A stretch of 64,000 nucleotides of DNA, from positions 22,606,058 to 22,670,057 of the forward strand of contig CM049310.1 in the NCBI GenBank assembly GCA_026874595.1. The letters are read 5' to 3'. The stretch comes from Sipunculus nudus (lineage: Eukaryota; Annelida; Sipuncula; Golfingiida; Sipunculidae). The position numbers and the translations under genes were made by a program. This document shows, piece by piece, positions 23,101-36,200 of this stretch (position 1 is the stretch's first letter; the number at the start of each line of letters is the position of its first letter). Under the pieces are notes generated by a model. That model did not search any database. It saw only the letters and a program-made list of their open reading frames with translations, and was not told the DNA's origin.

Positions 23101-26100
23101 GCTAAGACATCTTTCCATTAGGCTCCGGGCAGATCCAACTATTTGGTACTCATTGCAAAACACCAATCAGGAACTTTAGAGTGTAGTTGCATGAGCATAA
23201 TGTGACCAGTGACCTTCCTAAAAAATAGACTTACCTAAGAATTTGATTTTATTGCATTACTTAAATATTTTGCAAGCTATGGCTTAGGTTTCATCAGGGT
23301 TGGGCAAAACCCGGGTGTTCACATGACACCCATGCAGTGATCACATGCCTTGTTTTTTTTTCTCTGTTTTTGAGATTTTGAAAGATGACTGGACCTAGAA
23401 ACTTGTTTCTTGACATGCAGGGAGGCCCATAAAAAGTCTCTTTGGAAACCTGAAATTAGGTCACTGTTACCCATATCCTCCCAAGTTATGGTGCTCCTAA
23501 ATACCCAACAGAATAATGCATAATTTGATACAAAACTAAGTTAACTGCACAACCAATGCATCAATCACCATCATTCTTTGCATGCATATTGATCATGGAA
23601 TGTTCAATCATTTCCTGCAGACTGGTGCCCCCTGCATATCTTCGATTTTTTTATGCATTTTTTCCTCATTTTTTAGAACTTTGAAGATGTGGTCTTCTGT
23701 TAACAGGGAACAAATTGTAACTGTTGGTCCTAGAATCTGCTATCTTGACATCCAGGGAGGTCCGTGAAAAAATATCCTTGGAAACCTGAAATTAGGTTTC
23801 TGTTACCCATATTCTCCCAGCTGTATGGCTTATAAGCAACCCCTAGAATAATTGAAAATTGATACCAAAGTAGGGCACAAATCATAACCCTGGTCCCAGA
23901 ATCTTCTTACTTGACATCCTGAGAGTTCCTCAAAAGTTCTCCCCAGAAACCTGAAATTTGGTCACTGTGACCTATATTCTCAGAGTTTCCTATTTGTTTG
24001 AACACCCCAGAAATAATGCAAAATACACACAAATTTTCTGATTCCTCAGGAAGTGTATGTTGGATTGTCATCAAATCAGTGTGCTAATGGGTCTTGATGA
24101 AGCTAATATGCATGAACAATGATGCCACCTACATCTTCTACCTATCTTAATTATTTGCCTGTGCAAAGACATATTGTCAACATGTCAGCTAGATGAGTGT
24201 CATGACCTAGGGGTCACTTTTTTCTTTATTTCATATAAAAAATAGTAACCTTTAGACCTAGAAACTTCTAACCATACATCCAGGGAGGTCCCAGGCCAAT
24301 CCCCTGGGAAACCAAAATTAGGTCAAGGTTTTGTGAACTATGGGCCAAAAACATGTTTTTTAGCACCTTGTAAATCAGATGGGGACTGATCACACAGGAA
24401 GATTCAAAGATCAGAAAAAAATCAGAATTCCCTTATAATATGTGTAAATTTTCAGTCATCAAAGGATATATTACATGCTCAGGGTTGGATTCAGGAGTTC
24501 ACGAGAGGAGGGGAATTTACCATTCAGCAAGGAATTAATACACTTACATAGTACACAACTTCCGGGAATTGGTGGATGGGGGATTGGGGATGATGGAGGT
24601 TAGCCATTAAAATGTACTGGTTGTTAAAACAGTTCAGAGAAGGTTTTTATGCCCCTAAGGGTGGGGTTTGAATCCTCTTAACACACCCCCCCCCAACTGC
24701 CCTAGGTGTTGTTGATGTTTAAAAAACATAAAAAAGAGTCCTGTTATTTCCTCATACAAAATAAGAGGTCAGAAATTGCAGAATAATAGATAAAGACCTG
24801 ATGAACTCTTTCATGTGGTCCTAGACTACTGTTAATCTTGTACATGTTTAATCATTAAAAGCAAGGAGGGATGGTTCTTTTTTATACAACTTTTTGTAAC
24901 CGCTTACAGCAGGCCGCCTGACTCTGCCTTATTACTGTTTCAGAGACACCCTGATTTATGCTGTATCAGCAGAAACCACAGGGGTGGGGAAGATGGTTGA
25001 CATCCTATCAGAAGCTTTGCTCAGGCCCTGTATCAGTGAACAAGAGGTGAGTCAGGAATACATCACAGCCCCCACCAGACACCCACACACGTTATCTTAT
25101 CATTTGATTAGTGAAATAATAGGCTCAGGGAGAGATAAAGTGGATCATATTTTAACATTTTACAGTCATCATTTGGACTGTATAAAATTGTTCTTATTTG
25201 ATGAGTGGTTTGAATGCAGGAGGTTGTCTTGCAGGGTATTGCATTAAATGAGGTCTGGGAAACAGGGCTTTATATAGGGTCTGGCTCCTATTGAGCAGTG
25301 ACCACAAGCCTATGGCATCATCTATAAATATACATTTCGAAATTCAATTAGTGATTTTTAGTAGTAATAAGTTATCTCATGGTCTTATATCAGATTGATC
25401 ATGTGTCCAGCAAACACATTATTTTCTTCAGCTAACTGACAATATACATTATTTAGAAATACCATAGCTTTCTGTTAACCCTAACTTTCATTTTGTTTAA
25501 TATGAACGGAATTTCAAAGACTGATTCATTGTCAATATTATTGGTAAGTGATCAATGCATCATCTTTTATTAGTCTCTAAATGTCTTTAAATTCATTCCA
25601 GGTGGAGGAGAGTAGACAAGCCATAGCTTTTGAACTACAGAGTTTGGATATGAGACCAGACCCAGAACCTCTTCTTATGGAACAAATCCATGCGGTATGT
25701 CTGTCTGAAGGCATGTCAACTTGCAGTGAATCATAATCCCCATAGATGGTGCTGTCCTATGAAAGATAGTTTGACCCGCTTATAGTACATCATATGCTTC
25801 TTATTTTACAAGACTACAGTGACATATCAAAGAATATCTCATGTTTATATTTCTACTTCATTATAAATTTATTAAGAATTATTGCTTCTGAGGTGGTGAT
25901 CCCATGTTCAGGTATAAAAGGAAAATCTCATCTACACTAACACAGGGTATCAATATGGAAGGGTTTAATAGTTAGTTTCAAGTCATGAGAACAGTTGCAA
26001 ATCCAAACTGAGAGTAATAAATGTGAATGTATGCCGGTGTAAAAATAAGTGTCTTTTATAATGTTGTATGAATGGTATGTTTTAATCCAGTCAGACATAT

Positions 26101-29100
26101 TTATTTGTTAACATAAAAGCAAGAATCTGTTGTGATAACACAAACATTAAAATCATGTAATAATTTTTAATAATCAGCTGAGCCAAGTGACAAAATCAAG
26201 CTAAAATGGTAATTTACCTATTTAAATGATATGCGAGTATGCACATGGTATAGGTTCACGTGTTTTGTATTATTTTCAGGCAGCATACTCAGATAACACA
26301 TTAGGTTTACCAAAAATATGCCCAGAGGACAACATAGCAAACATTGATAAAGGCATCCTGTACACTTACATGAAGCACCACCACTCACTGGACCGAGTGG
26401 TGTTGGCAGGAGTAGGTGTCAATCATGATACTCTCCTGAATCTAGCTGACCAACACTTCAGCTCAAAGACTCCAATATGGGAGGAGCATAAGGACTTGAT
26501 TGACAGGAGGCGGGGTCAAGACAAATCTGTATCGCAGTATACCGGTGGAATATTACAGGTATCATAGCATTTTTTATTCAGTTTAGCGAAGGACAACTGA
26601 ATTTGTCAAAGCAATGTACAAAGTTATTTCCAGTATTGATTGACTGACCAAAATATCATTGTCAAGTTTGAACTCCAATAACATACAGTAAACATTTAAA
26701 TGTTAGGCCAAAATAAAAAAAAGGTATGGTTCTCAGGCACTTTTTTTCAGAAATCAATGCGGGCGGGCGCTTTTTTTTATTTTAAATTTTTTGGTATGTT
26801 TCGATAAAAATGTCAAATGATAAGGGAAAAGCATGAAAATAACAGTTTTATTTTGCTAAATAAGTAAAATCACTACAAAACAAAGGAAATTGTATGGTTT
26901 TACCTTCTTGAAAGAAATGTCAGAGCGGCAGCAGCTCAAGATTGGAAAGTTTTTATTGCCTCTTTATTTTTATTACCTCTTTTAAGAAACCAAATTTCAT
27001 GTATTCCTTTCAGACAGATGTTTATAAAACAATAAGAACTGTGTTTATTTCTGCATTGAATCAGAAATAGGTAGAATAATAACTTTTCTGTAAATTCAGG
27101 ATTTTCATTTAAGATTCATGGCAGAAAAGTCCTACATTTGTTAAGGGTTACAATGGAACTACAAATAACTTTATTGGCTTTGATAAGAGAACTTGCATCT
27201 GTCTTAATATATTATGTTTAAAGTACTTTGTATACTAGAATATAAATATGCAAGCAATTTTAAGTCTTGATAAATTTTGTATTTAATCATTCAGGTTGAG
27301 AAAGACTTGTCTAATGTGAGTCTGGGGCCCACACCAATGCCTGAGTTAGCACATGTAGTTATAGGACTGGAGAGTTCATCACACAGAGACCCTGACTTCA
27401 TCTCCTACTGTGTACTCAACATGCTGATGGGGGGAGGGGGGTCATTTAGTGCAGGTGGTCCAGGCAAAGGAATGTACACAAGGCTATACCTTAATGTTCT
27501 CAACAGGTAAGACTAATACTGATTAAACAGATAACTGGTTGCTGTCTACACTCAAAAGACAGTTTATTCTTTCTTGTACAATGCTCTGCCTTGAATATTG
27601 GGGAAGTGCTTGCATTTTATCAGTGAATAAAAAAATGTTTTAATAAGATTCTTTTGAAAAAATAGTAATCAACCTATGTATGAAAAATTTCTAATAAGAA
27701 ATTTACACACTATTGACATTTATGTATTATGTGGAATTTTGCCATTTGTGTTTCAGTAAGATATTACATCTGTATAATTTAAATACAGTATTTTCATCTT
27801 TGAACTAAAAAAAATAATGGCCTTGAATGTGACCTTGATAAGGTGGTTGCATCTTCAAGGTAGTTGTTTAACATAGGCAACAAAGCTCTAACAATAGCTT
27901 TAACATTGGCAATAACTGTAACAAGTAAGTGCCATTTTGTTTGTCCTTGCATAGTGAAATTACTGTGGAATTATTACTGATTAATGTTATTCAGCTGCTT
28001 CTACATGGAAAGACAAGAATTCTTTTTACAAATCATCAAGTAAAAAATTATTCAGTAATATTGAAAAATGAGCAGAAATCAGACTGAAAACTTCTTAACC
28101 AAGTACATCTAGAACATCATGTTAATTAGTGATTTTGCCACAGTATGTAAAATGAATGCTTGCTCCATTATTACCCTTAATAACTCAGTCTTAAGCCACA
28201 GTTTAATAAGTGGATATATTGACAATTGTTAAAAAATTAATTTGACTGATTCTTAAAAATCTGTGAAAACTGTAAATTAGGCAACCCTTTCCTGGCTCAC
28301 CATCCAATAACAGTTTTATCTATTGTACTTCCTGGTTTCCCTGTAAAATTATGGATGCATTGCAGTGGTTTCTGCTCACTTGGCTTGGCACTGTTTACAT
28401 GGTATATAGTGGTTGCACAGTGGAGGTTCAGGTCACCCTTTGGGAACCAAAAAAATGGCTATTTAGAGGTGTGAAAAAAGAAATGAGAGAACAAACAGGA
28501 CCAAAAATTAAGGGGGTGGTCATTATTTTGTGGTCGCTAAACTGTGGTGATTGTTGGTGGAGGGTTCACTGTACAAAAAGTGACTTGCAGTTAGCATACG
28601 ATTTTACACATGAACTGCATTATATTTTCAGACATCATTGGATATACAATGCCACAGCCTTTAACCATGCCTATGGTGACAGTGGAGTCTTCTGTATCCA
28701 TGCCAGTGCTCATCCTGCTCAGGTTAGCATCAGCATAATGTTTACAAATCTACCATACACCCTATCTCATAGTTGCACCTTTTACATTTAAACCTTATGA
28801 TAGTTATCTGGCTGTCACGTAAATACATTAATTAAACTTTCATGCAATTTTTATTTTGTAGAATAATTCTAGATGTCTTAGATTAGGGTTAGAAATGGAT
28901 GATGATTAGATGTGATGCTGATCACTCATAATGCTCTTGAAACCCTTGTTTCTTTGTAGGGTTCATAAGAGCAGATCATACTTTTTAGAGGGTATTGCAG
29001 ATACAGTGTCAGTAGCTGAGATTTTATAGCCATTTTAGTAATTAAAGTTGTTACTGGCGCGTAATAAGTTTCTATAAGATGTAATTCATAAAAGCGTAAT

Positions 29101-30416
29101 ATTTCCACTGAATATGCACTTATTCCAGACCAATGGTTGTTGTTTCACTGTACTTGATCACTTCCAACTGTATTTCCTTTACTGTGTTATTAACATCCAT
29201 TTTAATGTGTTAAATGTATTTATTTTCAGTTGAAAGAACTAGTGGATGTCATCACAAGAGAAATTGTAGGACTACAGAATGGAGTGGCTCCAGTAAGGAA
29301 CTCTGCTTTAATATTTGAAAATACAGTTGTGCATGCTTCTTTGCAAATATCTGAAATGTTATTCATTTAAAATTGAAAAAAAAACATGAATACAATGTAC
29401 AAGATAATCATGATTCAAAAAGGTTGTTCTAAAATTAGTTTTGTTATTGAAAGTGAGCCTGCAGAGTTTATAAATGCATTGCCATTTGGTAATATTAGGT
29501 GGACAAATAGACAAACAGTAGTGAACATATAACTGCTGTCAGCTTTGTTGGTGGAACTATAGATCATTTATATTCTAGTGCAAAATGTAAGGAGTGCCAT
29601 TTGTTTTTGTTCACTCAGGCTGAGCTAGCCCGGGCCAAGACACAGCTACAGTCAATGTTGATGATGAATCTTGAATCCAGGCCTGTTGTGTTTGAAGATG
29701 TGGGGCGCCAGGTGCTGGCTAATAACAAACGGCTATCACCCAAATATTACTTCGACAAAATTGGTGAGTTTTAATGCTTGAGTCAAACTAAAAATGTAGT
29801 CACTGTTTTGATTACCAAGTCTGTCATCAGATATTATTTAAATATTTGTCATAAAGCTGAAACAGATTTGTGAGACAGTCAAGAAACAGGGCAGATCATG
29901 GTTACTACAAAGGGTTCAGGTTGTGAAAGACATACACATTTATTCTAAGAAAAAGATATACTAGGATCAGCAAAGACATTGTTTAAAATATGTGAAATCA
30001 GAGTACATGTATGTTATACAATGTTTGATAGATTTACTTTAACAGTGCGACACAAAGAAAGACTCAACAGTCATCACAATTATTCATAACATTTAAACAA
30101 CTAACCAAACTAACTTTAAGTGAAAGCTATTTTTCAGCAAAATTCTGTTACAGAATTAAATCAAGAGCCAGTCAACTGTGAGTTGCTTCATGAGATTTGT
30201 TGGAACTGAAGCATGAGCATGAGAATTTTATGGTTTGGTGTTTCAGGTGAAGTACAAAATGAAGATATTATCAGGGTGGCCAAAAGAATGCTCAGTTCGA
30301 GGCCTGCTGTGTCAGCATATGGATCATTAGCAAATCTGCCAGCTTATGGGGACATACAGGTCGCTCTGACCAGTAAAGATGGCAGACTACCACGCAAATT
30401 CAAATTATTTGGTTAA
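16990..30416 (+). CDS. PMPCA: Mitochondrial processing peptidase subunit alpha (PMPCA)
   Basis: Non-catalytic subunit of the matrix heterodimer that removes presequences from imported proteins; its glycine-rich loop holds the substrate for the beta subunit. Eleven coding exons join in phase: 16990-17198, 18363-18442, 19170-19252, 24944-25046, 25602-25694, 26280-26558, 27295-27506, 28632-28722, 29230-29292, 29619-29763, 30247-30416. They encode 508 residues and TAA, against about 525 in the human protein. GRSFSTGF near the start resembles a presequence cleavage region. HFLEK (residues 88-92) sits where the beta subunit has the zinc motif HFLEH, so the second His is lost, as expected for alpha. 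The loop [15 protein letters not shown] is at 328-342. [14 protein letters not shown] and the end [12 protein letters not shown] are family hallmarks. All introns are GT-AG. The first exon is unresolved. Intron 4 (5.7 kb) is full of repeats; intron 7 holds a MITE fragment; the other introns show nothing notable. Confidence 0.96.
18363..18442 (+). CDS. PMPCA: PMPCA exon
   Basis: [16 protein letters not shown] then [11 protein letters not shown]. Acceptor TATTGTAG, donor GTAAGT. Contains the degenerate zinc-motif site. Confidence 0.95.
19170..19252 (+). CDS. PMPCA: PMPCA exon
   Basis: [20 protein letters not shown] then ICDCQGS(R). Acceptor TTATTTCAG, donor GTATGG, ends with two bases of a codon. 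Confidence 0.95.
19370..20387 (+). repeat. Diverged ~0.3-kb repeats in PMPCA intron 4
   Basis: Three successive units (about 19380, 19750, 20095) share CTGGACCTAGAATCTT, CTTGGAAACCTGAAATTAGG, ATAATGGAAAATTTGATAC, CAAAAGCTCAAGTATCTGAA, CAACTAATGCATTGAT and a TGCAGACTGGTGG end. At 19656-19745 sits a hairpin AGCTCAGCTGACT/AGTCATCTGAGCT followed by GTC/GTCTGTCC microsatellite. Two more units of the family resume at 23385-24010, on the far side of the 2.6-kb element. Confidence 0.75.
20388..23010 (+). mobile_element. 2.6-kb hairpin-headed non-autonomous element, copy 1
   Basis: Starts with the stem CTCAGCTGACT/AGTCATCTGAG, then TTGTGGTCCATTGTCCGTCG and (GTCC)n. The body has two diverged internal units (about 20500-21190 and 21190-21720) sharing CCAAATTTTG/TTGGCAT...TTAGATGTC, ATATCAAAACCACT, GTTATGGGCCCAAACATAAT and ACCTTAAATTTTGCCC. 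The 3' part runs to GCGCCGTGACCCATAGG. Matching copies lie at 31884 (truncated) and 44071-47064 (inverted). GTCC-headed repeats of this look are common in mollusc genomes. No transposase; superfamily not assigned. Confidence 0.8.
23385..24010 (+). repeat. Two further units of the intron 4 repeat family
   Basis: Units near 23385 and 23705 share ACCTAGAA.CTT, CTTGACAT.CAGGGAGG, CTTGGAAACCTGAAATTAGG and GTTACCCATAT with 19370-20387. From 24010 to 24943 are only decayed traces (GACCTAGAAACTTCTAACC near 24257) and no gene. Confidence 0.7.
24944..25046 (+). CDS. PMPCA: PMPCA exon
   Basis: [20 protein letters not shown] then [14 protein letters not shown]. Acceptor GTTTCAG, donor GTGAGT. Follows the repeat-filled intron 4. 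Confidence 0.95.
25602..25694 (+). CDS. PMPCA: PMPCA exon
   Basis: [20 protein letters not shown] then [11 protein letters not shown]. Acceptor CATTCCAG, donor GTATGT, phase 0 at both ends. Confidence 0.95.
26280..26558 (+). CDS. PMPCA: PMPCA exon
   Basis: 93 codons from [18 protein letters not shown], through [14 protein letters not shown], to [11 protein letters not shown]. Acceptor TATTTTCAG, donor GTATCA. Confidence 0.96.
26706..26958 (-). mobile_element. PIF/Harbinger-type MITE, truncated copy
   Basis: Begins TTA|GGCCAAAATAAAAAAAAGG then TATGGTTCTCAGGCA. The interior matches the reverse complement of 44760-45097 up to AAAGTTTTTATTG at 26958 and then stops, so the second TIR is missing. 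Lies in PMPCA intron 7. Confidence 0.8.
27295..27506 (+). CDS. PMPCA: PMPCA exon with glycine-rich loop
   Basis: [20 protein letters not shown] to [16 protein letters not shown] and [10 protein letters not shown](R). Substrate-binding loop of the family. Acceptor CATTCAG, donor GTAAGA. Confidence 0.97.
28632..28722 (+). CDS. PMPCA: PMPCA exon
   Basis: (R)[18 protein letters not shown] then [12 protein letters not shown]. Acceptor TATTTTCAG, donor GTTAGC. A longer open frame through here (28351-28791) is mostly intron. Confidence 0.95.
29230..29292 (+). CDS. PMPCA: PMPCA exon
   Basis: [20 protein letters not shown] then P; 21 codons, acceptor TATTTTCAG, donor GTAAGG. Confidence 0.93.
29619..29763 (+). 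CDS. PMPCA: PMPCA exon
   Basis: [20 protein letters not shown] then [18 protein letters not shown] and [10 protein letters not shown]. Acceptor CACTCAG, donor GTGAGT. Confidence 0.96.
30247..30416 (+). CDS. PMPCA: PMPCA last coding exon
   Basis: (G)[17 protein letters not shown] to [14 protein letters not shown] and TAA at 30414-30416. Acceptor TTTCAG. Confidence 0.96.
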
Positions 30417-31447
30417 CGTAACAAATAATTATGTATGGTTTGACGTCTTGTATAATATTGAATGAATGGTTGGTGCATGCATTTATTAGTAGTGGATGAC
30501 TGAGTTGTGCCTGTATTATTATGTATGTTGTTTAAGCCATGTAATATGGAAACATATGGGAGAATACCAGTTAGTTTAGTATCAAAATTAAATCATTTGT
30601 CGAGGAAAGATGCAGTAGAAATTGTTCTCTTTACAGTTTGTATCAGGTTTTGCACTTGTACAAATCATGTGAAAGTAATTTCTTTATTTTAGTTTCATCT
30701 GATTATATATAAATTTTGATGATACATGTAGTCAGGATATGCAGACAGACCTGGTATTGAATATCTTCCTCAGGGATACAACATAATATTCGGACAAATG
30801 ACTTTTCTATTTGATATTGAAATGAACTTTTATCAACAAAGGGCATGTCTGTGAAGTTTGTACTGTATTTTGTATTGTTCAGTGTACACCATAAAATTGT
30901 TTTTGTCAAAGCTGATGCTTGATCTTGTCAGAATGTCTTTAGTCATACAGTACAGTAATAGAGTTAAATGCATATACCGGTATGTATATTTAAGCAGAAT
31001 TAAATAACATTGGGAAATAGGGAGTTTATGCTGGGCTGCTGTACATGAAAATATTTCATGATTTTTGTATCTTTTGTTTGCACAGGAATTGATATTGCAA
31101 ATAATATAATATGTTTTCATCATTTGTCAGACTTATTCTGTTTATTCTACTGAAAAAAAAACATTTTTTATGAATCTTCTGTCTGTTATTATGCTTAAAC
31201 AAAAGATACTGAATGAGTCCACAGCAAGTTTATGTTATAAGGAATGATAAAGACTCTTCACATAAAAGGCACAACTGCTACTGGGTCAGATGTTCAGCCA
31301 AGCATTTCCAACATCACACATAGGGGCTGGAGGGTCCCTGTTTAAACCTGAACAGAGACTGTGGCAAAAGCGATGAAATTTCATAACTGGGTGATTCCTC
31401 CTTTTTATGGAACAGATCATACCTAACCCCTTGTACCAATACATATT
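30417..31447. other. PMPCA 3' UTR and intergenic start
   Basis: No AATAAA is seen close to the stop; ATTAAA near 30997 is the best poly(A) candidate. Nothing else is recognised. Confidence 0.5.
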
Positions 31448-31650
31448 TTCCTTGTTACCTCCGCCAAGCCTAGCAGCGGGAGTTATGTTTTTTGACAGCA
31501 TATGTTTGTGCGTTTGTTTATCTGTTAGGATGATAACAGAAAAAGTCCTCAACGGAGTTTTATGAATTTTTCAGGATAGCCTGACAAAGATACAAGGAAC
31601 AATTGATTAAACAATTGGGACTATCTATGTGTAAATAACTCTGGAATGAG
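31448..31650 (+). repeat. Dispersed repeat with CCTCCGCCAAG head
   Basis: TACCTCCGCCAAGCCTAG with nearby GCGGGAG, then TTTGT-rich sequence, GTTAGGATGATAACAGAAAA, TTTTTCAGGATAGCC and ACAATTGATTAAA. A diverged relative (TACCTCCACTAAGCGGG, TTCAGGATGGCTCAGCAATG, AAAATTGATTAAATTTTGAT) lies at 37797-38010. Repeats of this form are widespread in marine invertebrates. Confidence 0.6.
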
Positions 31651-31883
31651 TTCTAGTATTTTATTGGGGGTCCATAGCATATATTTGTATACACAGGTGG
31701 CGATATGGCCATATATGGGGTGCAAGTCTTGACGTCACAGAGGACAATGATGTCACTCCATGTGTATGTGCCGTTTCCCTGACGTCATAGGGCACAATGT
31801 CATCATTGCACATGTACTTGGTGTTCCCTGAAAGGTGTCAGTAAATTAACATAAAGCAGGGGGGCCAAGGTTGCTTGTCAGTG

Positions 31884-33233
31884 TTTTTAGCTCAGCTAAC
31901 TATAAGTCATCTGAGCTATAGTTGTGGTCCATTGTCCGTCGTCCGTCCGTCGTGCCGTCCGTCCGTAGATGTGGCACGTTTTGAAACCGTAAGACCTAGG
32001 AATCCAAAATTCGACATAGTGTTAGATGTCCCCAAGATCTCCTACCAAGCCGAAAACTGGGTCTTTGCGACTTTGTTCCTTTGAGAAATTAAGGAAAAAC
32101 CTCAATTTTTTATTAAAAACCTATTTTCACACTTCAGGGCTGCCTAATATCAAAACCACTCATCTGTTTTTCCTCATATTTATCATAAATATTCCTCTAT
32201 GTAGTTCCTATATACATGCCTGAAATTATGTCTGTATTTTATAATTTAAGAAAGTTATGGGCCAGAACATAATGCATTTTGTAAAAAATCAGGAAAGATA
32301 TTTGATCACTTAACACAAAACTTGTTAAAGCTATGGATTTTTTTTCAAGTAATATAACTTTAATTAATCAAAATTAAATTGTATACCCAAAATTAGATCA
32401 AAATCTTTTAAATTTGTTAAAATATTAACAAAAATAAAAAATTGGTACCTTAAATTTTGCCTAATTTTGACCATGGCACGTTTTTTTCCTGTAAGTACTG
32501 TGGATTTTATTTTCTAAGCATGTTTTTGTTAGCATTTTGTCTGTGAACACCAAAAATTTGAAACCAGTTGATCAAAAACTGTAGATTTTATTCAAGTTTT
32601 CAAGCACCATGTAACGTTATTGTTTACATCAGGCTAGTGTTATGCAGTTTGCAAGAGCTTAGCTCCCCAGCTTAAGCTCTCAGTTCGTAAAATTTGGCAT
32701 ACAATTAGATGTCTCCAAAATCCCCTATCATGCCAAGAATTTGGTCACTAGGACTTAATACCTTTGAGATATTAATGAAAAACTTCATTTTTCAATTAAA
32801 ACCCCATTGTTACACTTAAATACTGCCTAATATCAAAACCACTGATGTGACTTTAATCATATATAATATACATGTTTTTCTATACATTCTCTGTGCACAT
32901 GCCAGAAATGATGTCAGTATTGCGTAATTGTTTTAAGTTATGGGCCCAAACATAATGCACTTTGTAAAAAATCAAGAAATATATTTACTCCCTTAACAAG
33001 GGGCTTGCTGAAGCTAGAGATTTTTTGTCTGGGATGTAACATTATTTAATCAAGATTCAATTGAATACCCAAAATTAGTTCTGAATTTTTAAAATTTTAT
33101 AAGTTATTAGTATAAATATAAAATTAGTACCTTAAATTTTGCCAAACTTTGACCATTTCACTTTTGTTTCATGTGAGCTCTGTTTATATAATTTTCATAT
33201 CATGCACACATAAGGATTTCAGCTTTTTAGTTT
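31884..33233 (+). mobile_element. 2.6-kb hairpin-headed element, copy 2, 3'-truncated
   Basis: Nearly identical to 20385-21730: hairpin AGCTCAGCTAACT/AGTCATCTGAGCT, (GTCC)n, both internal units, ATTTCAGCTTTTTAGTTTA. Similarity ends at 33233, where an unrelated satellite starts. Confidence 0.85.
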
Positions 33234-36200
33234 AGAAATCGTAACCGTAGGGGCTAGGGCCATGAACCCTTTGCAGTCTTAGAGGTTCTAAAAAGATCTC
33301 CTTGCAAACCTGAAATTAGGTCACTGTGACCTATATTCTCGAAGTTATGGGGTGTGTTTGCACCCCCCAGAAATACTTCTTTTAGCCAAAATTTTCATCC
33401 AAAACCTTCCATCTTTCACATACAGCTCACCTACTAACAGGGGAAGAACCATAATTATTTTGAGGTCACAAGGTCAAAGGTCAAGGTCACAGAACCAACT
33501 TCTTTGAAAAGCCTCAGGATGCATTTTAAGCCAAACCTTTCATCCCAATTCTTTGATCTTTCACATATAGCTCACCTACTAAGTGGGAGAAGAATCCTAT
33601 AGATGTTGAGGTCACAAGGTCAAAGGTCAGGGTCACAGGATCCACTTTTTGAAAAGGTTGTGGACACATTTCAAGCTAGACCTTTCATTCCAAACCTTTC
33701 AGCACTGATATCGCTTCTCTGCCAACAGGGGAAAAGACCTGTTGATTTTGAGGTCAAAGGTCAAGTTCACAGCACCCTCTTCTTGCGTGGAGTCATTTTA
33801 AGGCAAACTTTTCAATCTATACTTTCCATCTGTCATATATGGCTTGCCTACCAATAGGAGAAGAAGCCTATTGATGTTGAGTTCAAAAGGTCAAAGGTCA
33901 AGGTCACAATATTGTTCTAAATGCTTGTGAACATATTTCAAGTGAAACTGTTCAACCCAAACCTTCAGTTTTTCACATATGCCACATCTATGCATCACTG
34001 AATTTGATTCAAACTTCATATTTATGGGTCTTTTTGCATGAAGAAATAACTAATTGATTTTGAGGTCAGCTGGTCAGGAGGTTAAAGGTTGCAGGTCTAA
34101 GTTATTCACTCATTGGTAATAAGTAATTACACCAGGCCAGATGTAAGTGGTAAGTAGTAACCCATCATTTAGAAAGAATCCAGTTGATATGTGGGCAAAA
34201 GGCCAAGGTCATAGGTCAGGGATGTTCACAATAACTTATTTTGTAGATCATCTCTATTTTTCTTGTTTTCTTGTATATATAACCATGGCACTCACAACTG
34301 GTACATGTCACTATGAGCCCATAATTGTTAGTGACACTTGTGATATATGACTCCCTTTTGTATCAGCTCATGGAGTGATAAGGATATATCATTAGTGCAT
34401 AACAAAAACACTGTTGCTGGAATGCTTTGGCCAGGCATTAAGACTATGAGAGTTAAGTGTTAAGGTTTAGCTACTGATTTATAAAATGATGGGAACATTT
34501 TGCAGTTTATATCATGGAATCATAGCAATAAACTTAGTTTTCTAGATATCTGAATATTATTATACAAATCATCAGATATACCAGCAAGTGTTTGTTCTGA
34601 TAATATGTGGGTCTTTACCTGGATTTAGGATGGCTTTATTTGATTACAAGACTCATAGTGATGCTTTCTGCATTTCTTTTCTTTTAGGTTTTGCAGTTTA
34701 CCTACCCTGCTGACCCCATTGAATAGTAAGCTGATAATTAAAACAAATTGGACTTGCACTTTTTACATTTGCATGTTCATAAATCTGATATGAGAGCTCT
34801 CCAACCTGATCATGCCTTTTGAATTGTTTTTGACATTCATAACTGTTACATTCTTTGAAGCAATTGCTACAAGTTTAGTGTCTTATTGGAGGATGTGTGA
34901 TATCAAATGTCAGACTTGTCAGAAAACCATTATGTCTGCCAGGTAGCCATTTCAGAAATCCTTTTGCCAGGGCAGTTTCTGTGATTTGTTTATGATGTTT
35001 GGTCCCTTTTAGAGGATGTTTGTTGTTCAATTTCCGACCTGTCAGAAATCCAATATGGCCACCAGGAAGCCATCTTTAAATTCCTTTAGAACATATTACC
35101 TCAAGAACTATTAAAGTGAATGCAGTGGGATGTATATTAATGTTATCTTGCATTGGGTCAAAGATTTCTTAATAAATATGACCATCATTTATGAAAGCTC
35201 AGTACAGTTGACTTGTATTGAATAAAAATTAATATGGAAGCCCTGTTTCACAATAATTCTTGCATGGATTTCCTTGATCTTTTGCTGTATTTTGATCTTA
35301 AGTGTGGCCTTTGTGGTATTCCTTTTGAGACTGACAGGTATCGAGCAAGCTGTGGGATTAGTTCCTGATAGCTCAACAACCATACATTTTGCCTCAGACC
35401 ATCATTGTGCCGCAGAAAAACCTTGTGAGTGGGATAACTCAAAAAATATTTCACTGATTTTTTTCAAACTTTACATTTGTATAGATAAAGGTAAGGGGAC
35501 GAAACCTATTTAAAATGGGGTCATGACCTATGCTAGGAGAATGACCTTGACCTTGAATAGGTCAATTATTGCTGAAAATAACACAAATTCTTAAATATCT
35601 CAAGTAAGCTTTCATGGACTGGTCTAAAAATTAAGGTGACCGAAGATCTAGGATAGCCTTGTGATATACCGGAAACTGGTGGCGCCACCTATTATCCTTT
35701 TCTTGTTTTTACGCCTTTTAATACCCCCATAATTGCCACTTGACAGTACTGTAAGCATTATAAGTCAAAAACTAATGGACAGATTTCTTTCATATTATGC
35801 ACATGTAGAGAGATGGGCTATGGGATGAGGTCTGTTTACATTTGGGTCATGACCTTTACCATGAGAGTGGCCTTGACCTTTAATGTGTCCAAATTTGGTG
35901 AAAATCACACACCTCTTATGATATCTCCAGTGTTGATAGCCATATGGATTTCAAACGTGACTTATGTATGGCCCACTACTAAAGTAAGAACCCTATAGGT
36001 TCTAGGGTCATGAGGTCTAAGGTCAAGGTCACTGGACTTGCATCTTACAAGATACTGTGGATGCATTTTAAGCCAAACTTTCAAGGTCTTCCATCTTGAA
36101 TATATAGCTCACTTGCCAATAGTGGATGATCCATATCAATTTTGGGGTCACAAGAACAAAGGTCAAGGCGACAGGAGCTATATGTAAAAAAATTAGTTTC

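Noticed and set aside
28351-28791. 146-codon frame overlapping PMPCA
   Set aside because: Only 28632-28722 is exon; the rest is intron sequence on either side of good splice sites.
32026-32223. Small frames in the hairpin-headed elements (also 20423-20701, 46680-47067)
   Set aside because: Similar between copies only because the elements are copies; no domain and frames are interrupted.
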